A DNA stretch of 64,000 nt from Undaria pinnatifida (GCA_012845835.1 JABAKD010000017.1:2603001-2667000), one strand, 5' to 3'. Numbered from the stretch's first letter, positions 31,984 through 43,160 are shown. The notes: generated from the sequence alone by a model not told the origin. Made by a program: numbers and translations.

Positions 31984-32811
31984 TTAGTGAGTAAATTTCG
32001 GCAATTTTTGCTGCGATAAAACATGAACAAGGAACGCGCACCAAATCAAGAAATCAAAAACACGCGCGCACCTCTGCTGCGGGCCTTCGGCGGTGACCGG
32101 TGCCGGTGTTCCGCTGGCCCTAACCTCAAGTTGCACTGCGGAGGGCTGCGAGAGCCCACCCCTGGTGCAGCTGGGTGTGGCGAGCCCCGCTTCGATGGCC
32201 CACCCGATTCCCGTGAAGAACGCGAAAGCAATCCAGGCTGCGAATCGCACGGCAGACATTGCCCCCCTCCGGCCTCCAGAGCTCCGCATGATATCCTCCT
32301 TGTCGTCCTCGTCCTCTTCCTCGTCCTCCTCGTCCTCGTCGTCCTCGTCCTCGTCGTCGTCCTTCTCCTCCTCGTCCTCCGCCTTCTCCAGCTTTAACTC
32401 CCCCTCCCCCATCTCCACTCCCGTCTCCCCGTGCCCCTCTTGCTCCCTCCGTTCCTCCTGGGACATAGTTCCTATCGTCGTGCCTTCCACAACTCCAACC
32501 GCTGACTTCTGATGCTGCTGCTGCGAGCAAGCTTCCAACAACACAACCACCTCTGCTGCTGCTATTAGGACCAAAGCTGCTGCTGCTGCTGTTGCTGCTG
32601 TTGCTGCTGCTTTTTCTTCTACTACTCTTGCTAGGGCTGGTGCTGGTGGTGCTGCTGCTGTTTCCATACCAGCTGGTGGTACTTGTCCTCCCGCTGATGG
32701 TGCTCCTGACACGCCTACACTTCCGCCATCTGCGGGGGCAACAAGGGCAATGGTGCACACGCCCCTGCTTCTGCTGCTGCCGCTGCTGCTGGGTGTTGTT
32801 GTACACGACAT
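31984..32811 (-). CDS. Two-helix membrane protein with acidic loop, paralog C2
   Basis: Function is not recognised. From the ATG at 32811 the frame gives 275 residues, close to the 287 of C1. The frame is open further up to 33045 but without an ATG. It has an Ala-rich hydrophobic helix (about 68-95, AAAALVLIAAAEVVVLLEAC), a loop with a long Glu/Asp run (about 139-173), RSSGGRRG, and a second hydrophobic segment (about 188-212, ending AFFTGIGWAIEAGLATPS). As in C1, AG followed by GT occurs near the end (32072), so a later exon may replace the last about 30 residues. Conservation of the helices and RSSGGR/GIGWA against change in the Ala and Glu runs supports real coding. A membrane protein with a strongly negative loop is inferred; the partner and organelle are unknown. 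Confidence 0.55.
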   Translation of the reverse strand: MSCTTTPSSSGSSRSRGVCTIALVAPADGGSVGVSGAPSAGGQVPPAGMETAAAPPAPALARVVEEKAAATAATAAAAALVLIAAAEVVVLLEACSQQQHQKSAVGVVEGTTIGTMSQEERREQEGHGETGVEMGEGELKLEKAEDEEEKDDDEDEDDEDEEDEEEDEDDKEDIMRSSGGRRGAMSAVRFAAWIAFAFFTGIGWAIEAGLATPSCTRGGLSQPSAVQLEVRASGTPAPVTAEGPQQRCARVFDFLIWCAFLVHVLSQQKLPKFTH

Positions 32812-33162
32812 CTCGTCACCCGCAGCTGGCACTACCGCACTCCACACGACCGCACTGATAGGTGTTGTTCCTGCTGAAGCTATGAGGGTAGCACTGACTC
32901 GAACGCGGGTGGGTGTAGAGCTTTGCCCGCGGGAAGGGCGGCCTGCGCACGGGGTTTTGTGTCTTGTGGTGGCGTTATGGCGGTTGGCGGATATATTTTG
33001 GGCGAAGACGATAGAATGACGCCTATGGATCCATGAAACTGTCACAAGATCTTGGGGGTTTTATTTGCTGGGGTTTCGGACCGGGCAGCAAAAAATAACA
33101 AAACCTGTCTTTCTTTTGGTCTTTGACAACCTGCCAAAACACCCTTTTGTTTACCTTCGCCA

Positions 33163-33351
33163 GCGCTCTCGCGCATGGTGCCTTGCCCAGTCTAGGTTAG
33201 ACGAGGACAGTTTTGAAGTTTCCGATCTTTCGATGCGCGCGTTAGACCGCTGGGCGCTGGGCGCTGGAGGCCTGGAGGCGAAGACATGGGGGGAAAAAAA
33301 CGCGGCGCAATTAATAGAATCGCTGGCGTTGTTACGCTTCGTGTGAAACGG
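33163..33351 (-). other. Exon-like sequence upstream of C2
   Basis: Starts after TTTTTTGCAG, the same acceptor as C1 at 15254, and keeps a similar peptide (APSAQRSNA, ARHHARERW) before GGTAAAC. The frame that matches C1 is not the one that would follow from the upstream donor here, so this copy may be leader or decayed. Confidence 0.35.
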
Positions 33352-33374
33352 CTGCAAAAAACGTACTGGATCCA

Positions 33375-33645
33375 AGTACGAGTACGAGCACAGACGTCGT
33401 CAGGAGACAGCGCTTTTCCCTTGTTTGGCAGAGAGCCAGCTTGCCTTAATTCCCCTTGACTGGCGCCATACTACTGGGGGTTAGTGTGGCACTCTCGGCC
33501 CTACACCCTTCTTGGAGGCGCACGTTCCCCCTTGCTTGGCATAACATATATAACAGGGTAAAATAAAAGTTTAGGATGGATTTTTTCTTTAGGATGCATA
33601 TTATGTGTCCGCCTGACCATGTCTCCTGACCAAAATATTTCGTTC
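33375..33645. other. Extra sequence in C2 relative to C1
   Basis: About 250 bp here have no counterpart between the matching flanks in C1 (about 15295-15330). It is an insertion in C2 or a loss in C1. No inverted ends are obvious. Confidence 0.5.
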
Positions 33646-33891
33646 GAGGTACATGATGAGTAACAACAACAACGAGTGAGTACGATTTTTTTTTTTTTTT
33701 TCAATCTGCTTCCGGTTTTTCCGTTGCAACAACGAAAAGAAAAGCCCATGCGGAGTCACGAACTCAATCAAGTCGCAGATGAGTTGCTGCTGCTGCAACT
33801 CACCGGCAGGCTAGGGGGAGTAGCTAGTTAGCTGCTGCTCTGCTTTTTGTTGTCGTTGTTGATACATCTCGTCGTCATATCCGCCACTTAC

Positions 33892-34200
33892 CCTTGACGT
33901 GTACTTTACAAAAAAAAACTAAGGACGTCAGTCGTGAGTTCGACGAATTTCGGGTCAATACTCATCTTTGCAATCTGCGTCTGTTGGTGTATAGTGTGTC
34001 TCATCGAGCTGTCTCATACAAGGCAAGTGAGAAAAAAGATGAAACTGCGTGATAGCGAACGTCTCTTCCGCCATACGTACAGCAGCATCGTCGTAGTAGA
34101 GAAGACGCCGGAGAAGGTGAGATGGTTTCTGCAGTACTCGCTCACTCGATCCACCCACTCTCTCTCGATGCTATCTCGTTCTTGTGTCTCGACTTAGCAA
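33892..34200 (-). other. First-exon-like sequence upstream of C2, with a dispersed insert
   Basis: Matches 15588-15817, including the GTAAGT donor (33891-33886). A 55-bp dispersed sequence (33922-33977, the reverse of 36512-36568) sits inside it and closes the frame that is open in C1. It therefore probably inserted after the C1/C2 duplication. Confidence 0.45.
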
Positions 34201-34344
34201 AACCCCGCAAAGATACTTCAGCTGTAGGTACAACGTGACGCGTGGACTGAAAATTAAGGACCGTTTCGTGTCAATTACAATAATTAAACGATCCCTATAT
34301 TTATATTTAAAGTGGTATGAAACAGCAGCTTTTTGTCAAGGTAT

Positions 34345-34715
34345 TAGTGGGGTATTAGCCCGTTTGACCACTTGCAAAAAATTACCCAATCGCTTACCCA
34401 AACTAAGCCTTATAACACTCTTCCCCCCTCAAACGGCGGGATAGCTAGTCGGCCGGATATACGGACGGACCTGTTATATCCAAGAAGTTTCATTTCCTGG
34501 GGATACCGAGGAGAAGAGTATTTTTCAAGTTTCGACATGGGCAAAATCTGAAAAAGTTTATTATGGTGGATGTGGGACTCGAACCCACGATCTGAAAAAC
34601 CCATGGACGCCATTTGTTCAGGTTTTAGTGCGGTATTAGTCCGTTTGACCACGTGCAAAAGGTTAACCAATAGCTTACCCAAACTATGCCTTATTGCATC
34701 TTTGTATGTCATTTT
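34345..34715 (-). mobile_element. tRNA-derived short element, family 2, minus copy
   Basis: On the minus strand it has a perfect A box TGGTCAAACGG (34651-34641), about 55 bases, then a perfect B box GGTTCGAGTCC (34585-34575) inside a good T-arm (GTGGG/CCCAC). The 5' bases do not pair with the 3' ATCCACC end, so it is not a working tRNA. A long tail follows ('cataataaactttttcagat' to 'ataaggcttagtttgggtaa'), with a second A-box unit at 34360-34370. Confidence 0.7.
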
Positions 34716-34802
34716 TAATGCTACTTATTGGTGTGGTGCGTTTCGATTGTGTTGCGGTGCGTTCGTTCGTCTGTTGCTTTCACTGTATGGCGTCAAGGAA
34801 AA

Positions 34803-35090
34803 ATATTTGTCAAGATACGGCCTCGAAAGGCCTGTAAGTATCCGAACTTGAGATCATTTGGATGGGTTTCGTATGATAAGGTCGGCGGTTTATATTCGGG
34901 GGAGTTAGGAATTAGATCGGAGGCACGTGCCTCCGATCTCAGAAGCTATCCCGGGCTCTGGTGGAAACGAATAAAGCTATATCTCTACGAAGGAACGAAA
35001 GTGAGTACTCTCCGAGGACCTGCTCAATTGGCAGACCTGCAGGGGGCACTCTGTGTCCCCCACCTTTAATTTAACATGTGGCGTCGACGG
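34803..35090 (+). mobile_element. Short interspersed element of about 290 bp, copy in C2
   Basis: Matches 16456-16755. It includes a perfect 26-bp palindrome at 34914-34939 centred on GGCACGTGCC. The right end merges into the adjoining family 2 element ('gtggcgtcgacggcagg' then 'ccatgggtgtttgggtcgtg'). Confidence 0.65.
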
Positions 35091-35097
35091 CAGGACC

Positions 35098-35355
35098 ATG
35101 GGTGTTTGGGTCGTGGGTTCCATCCCCACCATCCACAATAATAAACTTTTCAGATTTTCCCCATGTCGAACTTGAAAAATACTCTCCTGGTATCCCCAGG
35201 AAACGAAACGGCTTGGATATGGACAGGTCCCCGTATATCCGGCCGACCTGCTATCCCGCCGTTTCAGGGGGGGAGAGTGTTATAAGGCTTAGTTTGGGTA
35301 AGCTGTTGGTTAACCTTTTGCAAGTGGTCAAACGGACTAATACCCCACTAATTCC
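35098..35355 (+). mobile_element. tRNA-derived short element, family 2, plus copy
   Basis: Reverse complement of 34345-34600, about 85-90% alike: a weakened B box ('gggttccatcccc', 35115-35127), 'ccacaataataaacttttca', the 'ggtatccccaggaaacgaaa' part and a perfect A box TGGTCAAACGG at 35325-35335. The two copies can pair as a long stem. Confidence 0.65.
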
Positions 35356-35705
35356 TTAACATATTACTGTAGACTAGTCTCTAGTCTATGTATGTAGCTT
35401 ACGTGTAACATCTTCATTTCACTTGATTATTAGACAGTTTTCAGTGTGTACTCCAGTAAGTAAGTGCCTGGACGGACACATTTATACCATTGCCAGAGAT
35501 CACCAGTCGGTTCAGTCGTACTGTCTTGTGGACCAGTAGTATAAGCTCTGCGAACTCGCCGGGAGCAGCCCCCGCCCCCTTGTTCCGAAGGGTGCGTGCC
35601 TAGACTCTACAGGCAGGAATCATTGTTGTGAGTTATCTCGTACCATCATGGTACACACCAAAACCTTTCTTCGTTCGCTTCAGTTTCAGTTAATTCTTCT
35701 TTCAA

Positions 35706-36430
35706 CCACTATTTTTCATCCAGATCGTTTGTCGCCTCACCAAATCAAGGTGTACACGGTACAGGTACACTCACAAAACCATAACAATAAAGGGACCCCC
35801 CACCCTTCCCCTTCCCTACCAATACTGTCCAGCCTGCCAGCTAGCGCGGTCATCTTAATTGTTCAACCCCCCCCCCCCCCCCTCCCCCCCACTCTCGCCC
35901 CTCTCCGTCCCAAGCCCGCCTGCGAACGTTCCCGATACATACCCAGACAGGCGGAGATGTTGCGGATGAAAGTCCCACTACCAAAATCCCACCAGAACGG
36001 TGCTACTACTGGTCTGGTCTCCGCGTAGCAAGAAAAAATAGGCAACCACAACCGCGCCAGAGGCCGAGCACCACCGCAGAACAACCAGTACGCCCGAGCG
36101 TGCACGTACGTATAATGCGCACGTAAAACCGTACGTGCGTACGAACGAACGCACACACCCACGCGTCTTTTTTCTAAGCGAAAACAGTTGCAAGGCAAGG
36201 TGAAGAGTGGTGTTGGTGTTATTTATATACTTCGTATCGTAGCAACGTGGATTGGCGGCAGCAGCAAGAGTGCAGGTATAGGTGTAACTCTGTCTCCTTT
36301 TTCATGCGAATCGTGCCCCCCCCCCTCCGTAAAATACGCCTTTCTGCACAACAAAACCCCTGAAATTGAAAACCAAACATCGACACCAATATCATTCCGA
36401 CGATTTGGAATTAAAACGGGTTAAGGACCC
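35706..36430. repeat. Block C2 far-upstream region (matches 15866-16900)
   Basis: Follows C1 from 'tttttcatccagatcgtttg' to 'cgtaaaatacgcctttctgc' and 'caacaaaacccctgaaattg', lacking the 290-bp element present in C1. It ends in a trace of element R ('ttccgacgatttgg'). Confidence 0.7.
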
Positions 36431-37439
36431 TGGTATAATAATATTAAGGAGCTGTGTTCTGCCGACGACGCCATGTATAATAATATAGTATATTACGAGT
36501 ACCAGCAACGCAGCTTGCAAAGATGAGTATTGACCTGAAATTCGTCAAACTCACGGCTGACGTCCTTGAAAATTAGTAATAAAATAATATTAAGGGGCTG
36601 TTACAGGCCCAGGTAACCCTTTGGAGGTCTCTCTAGTAGGCAGGTTCCACGTTGGTCACTCACTTGTACTAGATAAACTCTTGTATTAGTTCCACACAGA
36701 CGCCACGGACGAACTGAACAGCGTGCAATTCCGCGAGGCAAAAACACCATCCCCTTTTTTTCTATACGCACAAGCCTTCAAAGGCATGTGGAGCCCTTTT
36801 ATAACCAGCCGTATCCCATAGCTTACGCCTTGTTGCGCTCCCAGCCAGGAGAATACCATAACACTCGTCATCAAAACAAAAATGCCAAAAAGCGGTATAC
36901 CGTGTAATACCTCTATATCGTCGTTAAGGACACTCGTCACCCAAAAACAAATGGCCAAGAAGTGGTACACCTTAACATCTCTATATCGTAGCACAAGCGT
37001 AGTAATAAAGTACGTATGGTAGCTACCATTATCATTTCTTTCTTTGATGTTGATGCGCACCCCCTCGCCACATCCGTAGGAGCCATATATGCATCCCAAG
37101 GATAATTGGGAAAACTGACCATAGTTTGGTGCCAAAGTTTGCTTATTGGGGCACTGGCCACACCGAGAAAAAGGGGCACAGAAAAAACAAACGAACGCAT
37201 AATGGGTCAGGCCCTAGAAATAATCGGTGTGATTGGGTTTCAGTGTTCTGCGAGGGAACTGGGAAGTCGGGGCTATAACAGAGGATGGGTCAGTAATCAA
37301 GAGCAAGCTAAGCAGTGAAGTCCACACATTGAGGCTGGCACTTTTGAGCCAACGCGGTAATAAAAGCTACTGTAGCATGAACGTGCGATGCGACTGCTGG
37401 TAGACCAACAATACTGAACGGTGCTGTACTGTAGTAGAA
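36431..37439. repeat. Mixed dispersed pieces, no gene
   Basis: 36512-36568 and 37010-37110 match pieces of block B (21126-21182 and 20998-21095) in reversed order. 36890-36990 is a partial double copy of element R ('cctctatatcgtcgttaagg', 'ggccaagaagtggtac'). The remainder is unique. Confidence 0.55.
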
Positions 37440-38427
37440 CATACTATTATTATTCTTGCGGCACTAAATAAATGGTGTCATCGGATATCATGGAGGATCA
37501 AAAATTAGGGACTATTGATAGTTGTGCATGAATACAGTAGAGCTATGCGTCGCAGTGCGTGGGCAGGCTATAGAGTGGTTGGCACGATGACCGGCGGTTT
37601 TGGAGTAGGTATTCGTTGAAGGCGGACAGTTGGATGTAGATGACACGCGCGTGAGGGGCCTCTTGTAACGTAGACAACGGGCTAGCTACTCCAGCCCCAT
37701 TCTGTTCAGCCAGGGCTTGGTATCTGCCTTTTTTTCTACCAGAACCAGACTGGGATTAATGCCCACAATTTTCGATTTTCAACGTCTTTGATCTGTTTGA
37801 ACCAGGCCCCCCTTCGTCCCCAACCTACTAACACTACCAACACTGAAGGCCGTCTCCGTCAGTCTCGAGAGAGAAGATATAACTATTGACACTGAAGTCC
37901 CATCTCACAAGAAACACGTTTACCACTCTACACAAACGCGACCCAACTCTAATTCTACGTCGTTTGTCCCTCGGTATTTTTTGTGTGGGTCTGCCCCACC
38001 ATTAACATGGGAATCCCTACCATCAACTTGGGAAACCCGTAAACAGCCCTTGAACTACGGCAAGGATGACGCTACACTAAACCACAGGAGTAGTAATTCC
38101 GAATGCTTAACCTCCCAAAACCATGTGGCGTGCGGTGTGGTAAACTGTGAACGGGTCAAGACCGGAAACCAGTGACTGGATGCGGGAAATGCCACCATGA
38201 GCCCTCTTGGGAGGCCAGATGAAAACCTATCGAAGAAAATAAAACCTGCGATTGCAAGGTTCTCGACCACACGAAGCGAAGCGGGCTGCTACTGCTGGCC
38301 TGGGGGGGTGGTTGTACTCAATTTGTACTGGTGTAGGGGTTGGTATGTTTACGTTCCGAGCTAACCATACAGTAGAACGACGGTAAAGTATAGCCCAAGG
38401 AGTTGCACGACACGTGCCGTGACACTA

Positions 38428-38428
38428 T

Positions 38429-38493
<65 letters not shown>

Positions 38494-38574
38494 ATAGTAG
38501 TAATAGTAGTAATAGTAGTAATAGTAGTAATAGTAGTAGTGGTAGTAGTAGTAGTAGTAGTAGTAGTAGCAGTG

Positions 38575-38616
<42 letters not shown>

Positions 38617-38632
38617 TTGGTAGTAGTAGTAG
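38428..38632. repeat. AGT trinucleotide array in X
   Basis: About 68 AGT units with a few AAT, GGT and GCA variants. The Ser-, Val- and Thr-rich frames over it are artefacts. Confidence 0.95.
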
Positions 38633-38789
38633 ACGCTTGGTATATTATGTAAGACCGGGCATCTCGACTGTTTTGGTCCCGTTTATTGGGTCCCGAAAGG
38701 GCAAAATATTGGAAACCCGCCTCTAACAACAGGACGGGAAACCCGCGGTTGACCCCTTCTATGGGACTTGAAGAGAAAATATGTCGAAA

Positions 38790-39350
38790 ACAGGTAGTGG
38801 CGATGACAGCGTCGGCCGCACGAAGCAGATCTAGTTGCCGAGGTATTCGCTGTAGGGTGTGAGTCCGAACCAGTCCGAACCTCAACGTAAGGACCTGCAC
38901 CATGCTCGGGCCGCGAAGGAGCTATCTTTGCAGATGGTGCACTCTTTTCCCAGACTCTGGATAAAATAACACCCACGTGACGTTTTTTGGTCGCTATACG
39001 TGGGCTCCGAAAGCGTCCACCCCCTTGGTGCTTCAAAGGAGTAATAACGCCGATTACACGAAGCAGGCCGAGCTACCGGGGTATTGTACGGTAGTTAGTA
39101 TAAGGGATTTATCATAGAGTGTTTAGTATAGGGTATTCATTATAGGGAGCTGTGTCCGAACCAAAGCGTTCAAAGCTATCATATCATAAGCATGCATGCG
39201 CTTTGTGCACTCCCGCGGTATGGTCTGACGATTGTACGGCTGCGCGCTCTTGCTAGGCATAGCCGGTGGGTAAGACCGCACCCACACTCTCCGTTTTTTG
39301 GCCGCTCCACATGGCCCCCAACAGGGTCAACACAAGAAACGCGGCATCAT
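38790..39350. repeat. Two diverged tandem units, about 270-300 bp, in X
   Basis: 'cgaagcag', 'gaggtatt', 'gtgtccgaacc', 'gtgcactc', 'cacccac' and 'gttttttggtcgct' recur in the same order at 38815-39015 and 39057-39320. Confidence 0.55.
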
Positions 39351-39619
39351 GAGAAGGCACCCGCCACTATCTCCTTCAGAACTGCAGCCATGGTTTTGGG
39401 GGCACGAACTATTTAGACTCAGTCTGGGATCATTTTGGCCGGAGTAAAAAATAGACTGGAAACCTTTTTCACCACGAAAGAGAAAGAGTGGGGGGGAAGG
39501 GGTTTACGAAGTATACTATATACCTGGTAGGCGTTATGGCTCGTTTTTCGTTATTAAGCTTGTTTCTCTGACCGCCGCCCCCAAGTTCCGCCTCTCCCTT
39601 CGGGGGAAGAAAGCGTCCT

Positions 39620-40270
39620 AAAGTAAAATACCTCACGACGGCACACGACAGCGCAACAATGATAACATCAAAACATATATATATACCAGTCGTACGTACG
39701 AATGTCTAAACTATGTACTTCGAAGTATATAGTTTTGTACCAGGCTAAAAACTTCTTTCGAAACTAAAACGAGCTGAAGAGGTCAGCACCATCTCGTTTG
39801 ACTCTGCATCGTCACCCACCCATCCTCCTACCCACGCATCCACTCACCCACACTCCCACCCACGCACCCCCGCACTAAAACTAGTAGAATAATGCAACCT
39901 AGGTTTAATAGTATAATAAACACAACAACACAAGGCAAGAGGCTGCGGTTTGACTGCTGGACTGACCGCCCCCCATCCACTTTTTTTCCTCTCGCAGCCA
40001 CCCAAGACTACCCCACCTTATACATAGCGACAGCACACGACAGCACACGACAGCACAACATCAAAACATACAAGTCTCATCGCGTAAATATCTAAACTAT
40101 ACACATAAATATGTACTTGATCCATTCCTTATTTGGAAGCGAAAAATCGAAAATACAGCACAGCAAGAACAACATCAAAGCATACACGTCGCATCATATT
40201 TGAATGTCTACACTAGTCGTCTAAACATCCACCTGGTGAGTAGCTCAATTGGGAACGAAAAGACAGCACA
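39620..40270. repeat. Three diverged units ('gacagcacaacatcaaaacat') in X
   Basis: 'cacgacagc', 'aacatcaaaacatac', 'gtctaaacta' recur at about 39645, 40028 and 40155. A CCCAC-rich stretch lies at 39790-39875. No gene is seen from 37440 to 40640 in X. Confidence 0.5.
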
Positions 40271-40642
40271 GCAAGAGCCACCCACCCACCCATCTACATA
40301 CAAACAGTACATACAAACATTCCTGTGTTGTTTCCATCCTCCCCCATCGCCTACTTTTACTCATGCACAACAAGCCTCGTTAACAACCACGAAGGGGTTG
40401 TTCTACATCAAATTATACGCATAAATCGTGTCGTTGTTGGTCGTGGCTACTTTTGATACTTCTAATTGTATTACAAACTAACAGAACGTCGACCAACCCT
40501 CGCATGCCCTGGCTCCCTACCAACACCACCGCTCACCCCCCCTCACTCCACACCAGTACCAGCACAACGCCCATGTCCCTAGCACTGGCCAAGACCAGAC
40601 CACGCCAATACTGATCGCAAGCAAGGGTCCCCCCGGGAACTA

Positions 40643-41095
40643 CTACTTGTTGTTGCTCTTGCTGCTGCCCCTGCCCGTGCTGCTGCTGCTGCCCAGATCG
40701 TGGGCGTAGAACGATCCAACGTAACCCATTCCCGGAATGAAAGCAGCATTGACGCTGCCGCCGCCATCGCTACCCCCCCCCCCCTCCAACCCCGCTCCTT
40801 CCACTCCCCCAGCCGCCCCCACTGCACCCTCCCCTCCCTCCGCTCCTCTCTTTACCGCCGCAGCGACCTCCGCGTCGAGGTGGGCCACTACCTCGGCGAA
40901 AGGGTTTAACCCACCCATAGGGCATGTGGCCTCTCGAAGAGCCACCGCCCAGTCCCACTGTCCAGCGTCCTCAACGGCCTGAAGAGCCATGCTGGAGGCT
41001 TCCCGGCATGGGACCATTTTCCCCATTCCTGCGTCCCTGAAATACGCCAGGGCGCTACCCGGCGACTTTATGGTTAATAAGGCGGTGTTGGTCAA
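40643..41095 (-). CDS. Probable C-terminal exon, weakly PPR-like, in X
   Basis: On the minus strand, after a CCCCT-rich tract that could serve as intron pyrimidine tract, the frame reads SPGSALAYFRDAGMGKMV, ASSMALQAVEDAGQWDWAVA, then GGLNPFAEVVAHLDAEVAAA, a Gly-rich linker, and a Gly/Ser-rich end GSSKSNNK before TAG. The 'A..A.EDAGQW..AVAL' pattern resembles one helix pair of pentatricopeptide-type repeats, which bind RNA in organelles; that is a weak match from one unit. The start lies in an unplaced upstream exon; the GGGGA array would be in the intron. The copy in X' differs by one base in a G-run and so changes frame there. Confidence 0.4.
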   Translation of the reverse strand: MTNTALLTIKSPGSALAYFRDAGMGKMVPCREASSMALQAVEDAGQWDWAVALREATCPMGGLNPFAEVVAHLDAEVAAAVKRGAEGGEGAVGAAGGVEGAGLEGGGGSDGGGSVNAAFIPGMGYVGSFYAHDLGSSSSTGRGSSKSNNK

Positions 41096-41119
41096 CGATG
41101 TTGGGATAATGGGGGCGAA

Positions 41120-41400
41120 GGGGAGGGGAGGGGAGGGGAGCGGAGGGGAGGGGAGCGGAAGGGAGGGAGGGGGGGGGAGGGGAAGGAAAGGGAGGGGAGG
41201 GGAGGGGAGGGGAGGGGAGGGGAGGGGAGGGGAGGGGAGGGGAGGGGAGGGGAGGGGAGGGGAGGGGAGGGGAGGGGAGGGGAGGGGAGGGGAGGGGAGG
41301 GGAGGGGAGGGGACGGGAGGGGAGGGGAGGGGAGGGGAGGGGACGGGAGGGGAGGGGACGGGAGGGGAGGGGAAAAGGGAGGGGAGGAGAGGGAAGGGGG
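41120..41400 (+). repeat. GGGGA pentamer array in X
   Basis: GGGGA units with rare GGGGC, GGACG and GGAAAA variants, purine-only on the plus strand. Pro-rich minus-strand frames over it are artefacts. Confidence 0.96.
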
Positions 41401-42529
41401 TCAAAATATATGGTTACCAAGTTTTGGATTTTAATGTTACACGTATTGAAAGGTAATTCGTAGCACCAATACAACACACCTAACATGGTACACGCCAGGT
41501 ATATACGTATATGAATTGTCATATATACTGTATGATATTTCACGAAAAAATGATCAAAACGCTTCTTGCACCACGAATGCCCAGCTACATCACGGTATAT
41601 ACGATATGCCGTTTTGTAACGTAACATCTGCACCATTTACCTTTACCAACACATTCTTGCACGAAAAGACATTCTACATGTTCCTTTTGCAGCAATGGTA
41701 TGACTATCAAGTCTTGCTCTCACCTTGGTAGGTCGGTGCTCCGGCTCCGCCGGCGCTTGCAGGGTCTTAATTCTTCGTGTTGGTGCCCCCCCCCCAGCCC
41801 CTTGTCGGGCGCGTTTGTCGACCGGCCCAGCCACTTCTAGGGTGGCGAATTGTCGCAAAGGTACCTTCGAGTCAAATGGATTAAAATGCGAGTGGAACGG
41901 GAACAAGAAACCCCGCTCTTTTAGCACTAAATGCCCGGTTCATGGGACAATACACTTGGATTTAGGAGAGGAAAATATTGGAGTTGGAAGGAGTTATTAT
42001 TCATACGAGTGAATGCGAGTTTCCAATTGACACCGCGCCGAAAACTATTCAGAGCACCGCGAGAGGTCGCGCCTGGATCTGCGACTAAAATACGGTGTGA
42101 CGGAACAAGACAACCCGTTCCGCGTTGTATTATCCGTATCGAGCGAATGAGAAGGACCTCATCACTTAGACGACACTACGATGGTTGCAGCACAGCTGTG
42201 TGCGAGGCGAAGAGAGCAACCAGGTGTCCGTGGTTGATTGAGTTGGGGTTACAGTTTGCGTTAGTTAATATTCGTGCCGTACACACCAGTGACCATCAAC
42301 CATAAATAGTTTCGAATAACAAGTAAGTTGTACTGGCAAGATGGCCTTGCGATTACCGGGGCACGCTGGGGCATGCAATCTGTATTTTGGACGTCGTTGT
42401 ACTGTGAGCACTGTGGACCAAAGAGTGCGCCGCATCGGTATTTCTCAAGTATACTGGCAGCACACCCTGTACACCCTGTACTACAGCAGCAGGTACCTGG
42501 TACCGACGCGTGCTATACGAGAGAGGTGT
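41401..42529. other. Unassigned sequence in X, possibly with decayed coding pieces
   Basis: Several plus-strand frames overlap: 41516-41731; 41725-42012, with a CEWNGNKKPRSFSTKCPVHG stretch; and 41931-42305. None is long or recognisable, and they overlap in different frames. 42080-42120 in the third frame also reads like protein, which could mean a decayed gene. I do not name a function. Confidence 0.3.
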
Positions 42530-42776
42530 TGCACTTTTTTTCTGAGGTTCCCCAATTTGAGAGCTCTCTCATAAACTGATTTGAAGAACAAAAAAAAATA
42601 CTGCTGTTATGATACTACACCGGATGAAAACTCCCATGGCCTGGGTACACGACGAGAATCACGCCAAAAAATGGCGTACTTCCGACGATTTTGGGTTAAG
42701 GAGCCCCGTCATTCAGAAAACATTTCGCCAATAAACGGTATACCTCTATCGTAGCATGCGTTTACGATAGAGGTAG
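42530..42776 (+). repeat. Element R, long copy with perfect hairpin, in X
   Basis: Matches 27243-27500. At its right end TACCTCTATCGTA (42741-42753) is exactly reversed at 42763-42775 with a 9-base loop. Parts of the family are also seen at 16890 and 36890. Confidence 0.7.
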
Positions 42777-43004
42777 CACTTTTTGTGTGATACCTGTTAC
42801 TGTATCCAGTAAGGTATACCTGGTGTACACGAGTATACATATACCTGGTATATTCTATTTCTTCACACATATCTACTTTCCAGCTTCTGGACAGGCCGTG
42901 GTCACAGGTGTCGTTCCTTCTCCCCCCCGGTTCTTGCCTTCACTTTTTATCGCGCATAGGGTTCAGCAATCCCACTGCTCGTCGATTTTTCATCGAGTGT
43001 TGCT

Positions 43005-43160
43005 ATAACTCACGCTCTCGCGCTTTCCGCCAGTCAATTTGTGCGCAAGAAAAATTCCCCACGAATTTATACGAGTATGCACTCGGGGGATTCGAACTCA
43101 CGAAACCGACCTATACCAGGCTCGAGGATAACCTGATACGCCACCGGGGCGACCGGCATA
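43005..43160 (-). mobile_element. tRNA-derived short element, family 1, in X
   Basis: On the minus strand the head is GGTCGCCCCGGTGGCGTATC (A-box-like), then GAGTTCGAATCCCCCGAGTG (B box), then the tail shared with 28235-28412. A further shared stretch (42885-42962) also occurs at 24108-24190. Confidence 0.65.

Larger units (their letters stand above)
34204..35705. repeat. Insertion complex of about 1.5 kb in block C2
   Basis: C1 runs from 'gacttagcaaaa' (15808-15819) to 'atttttcatccagatcg' within about 50 bp. In C2 the same flanks are 1.5 kb apart. The insert holds two facing copies of a Pol III-type element with the 290-bp element between them, then about 340 bp of unique sequence (35360-35700). 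Confidence 0.8.

Noticed and set aside
32126-32806. 226-residue Gly/Arg-rich minus-strand frame
   Set aside because: Overlaps paralog C2 in another frame and has the composition of a shadow of Ala/Glu codon runs.
34560-34660. A tRNA gene
   Set aside because: A and B boxes and the T-arm are good, but the acceptor stem and anticodon arm cannot pair, so it is a tRNA-derived element.
38361-38903. Thr/Ser/Val-rich frames over the AGT array
   Set aside because: Low-complexity translation; array length differs freely between X and X'.
40700-40982. Plus-strand Pro/Ser-rich frames
   Set aside because: Mirror of the better-supported minus-strand exon.
41055-41636. Pro/Leu/Ser-rich protein over the GGGGA array
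   Set aside because: Translation of a pentamer array; only the part beyond about 41095 on the minus strand looks like coding sequence.
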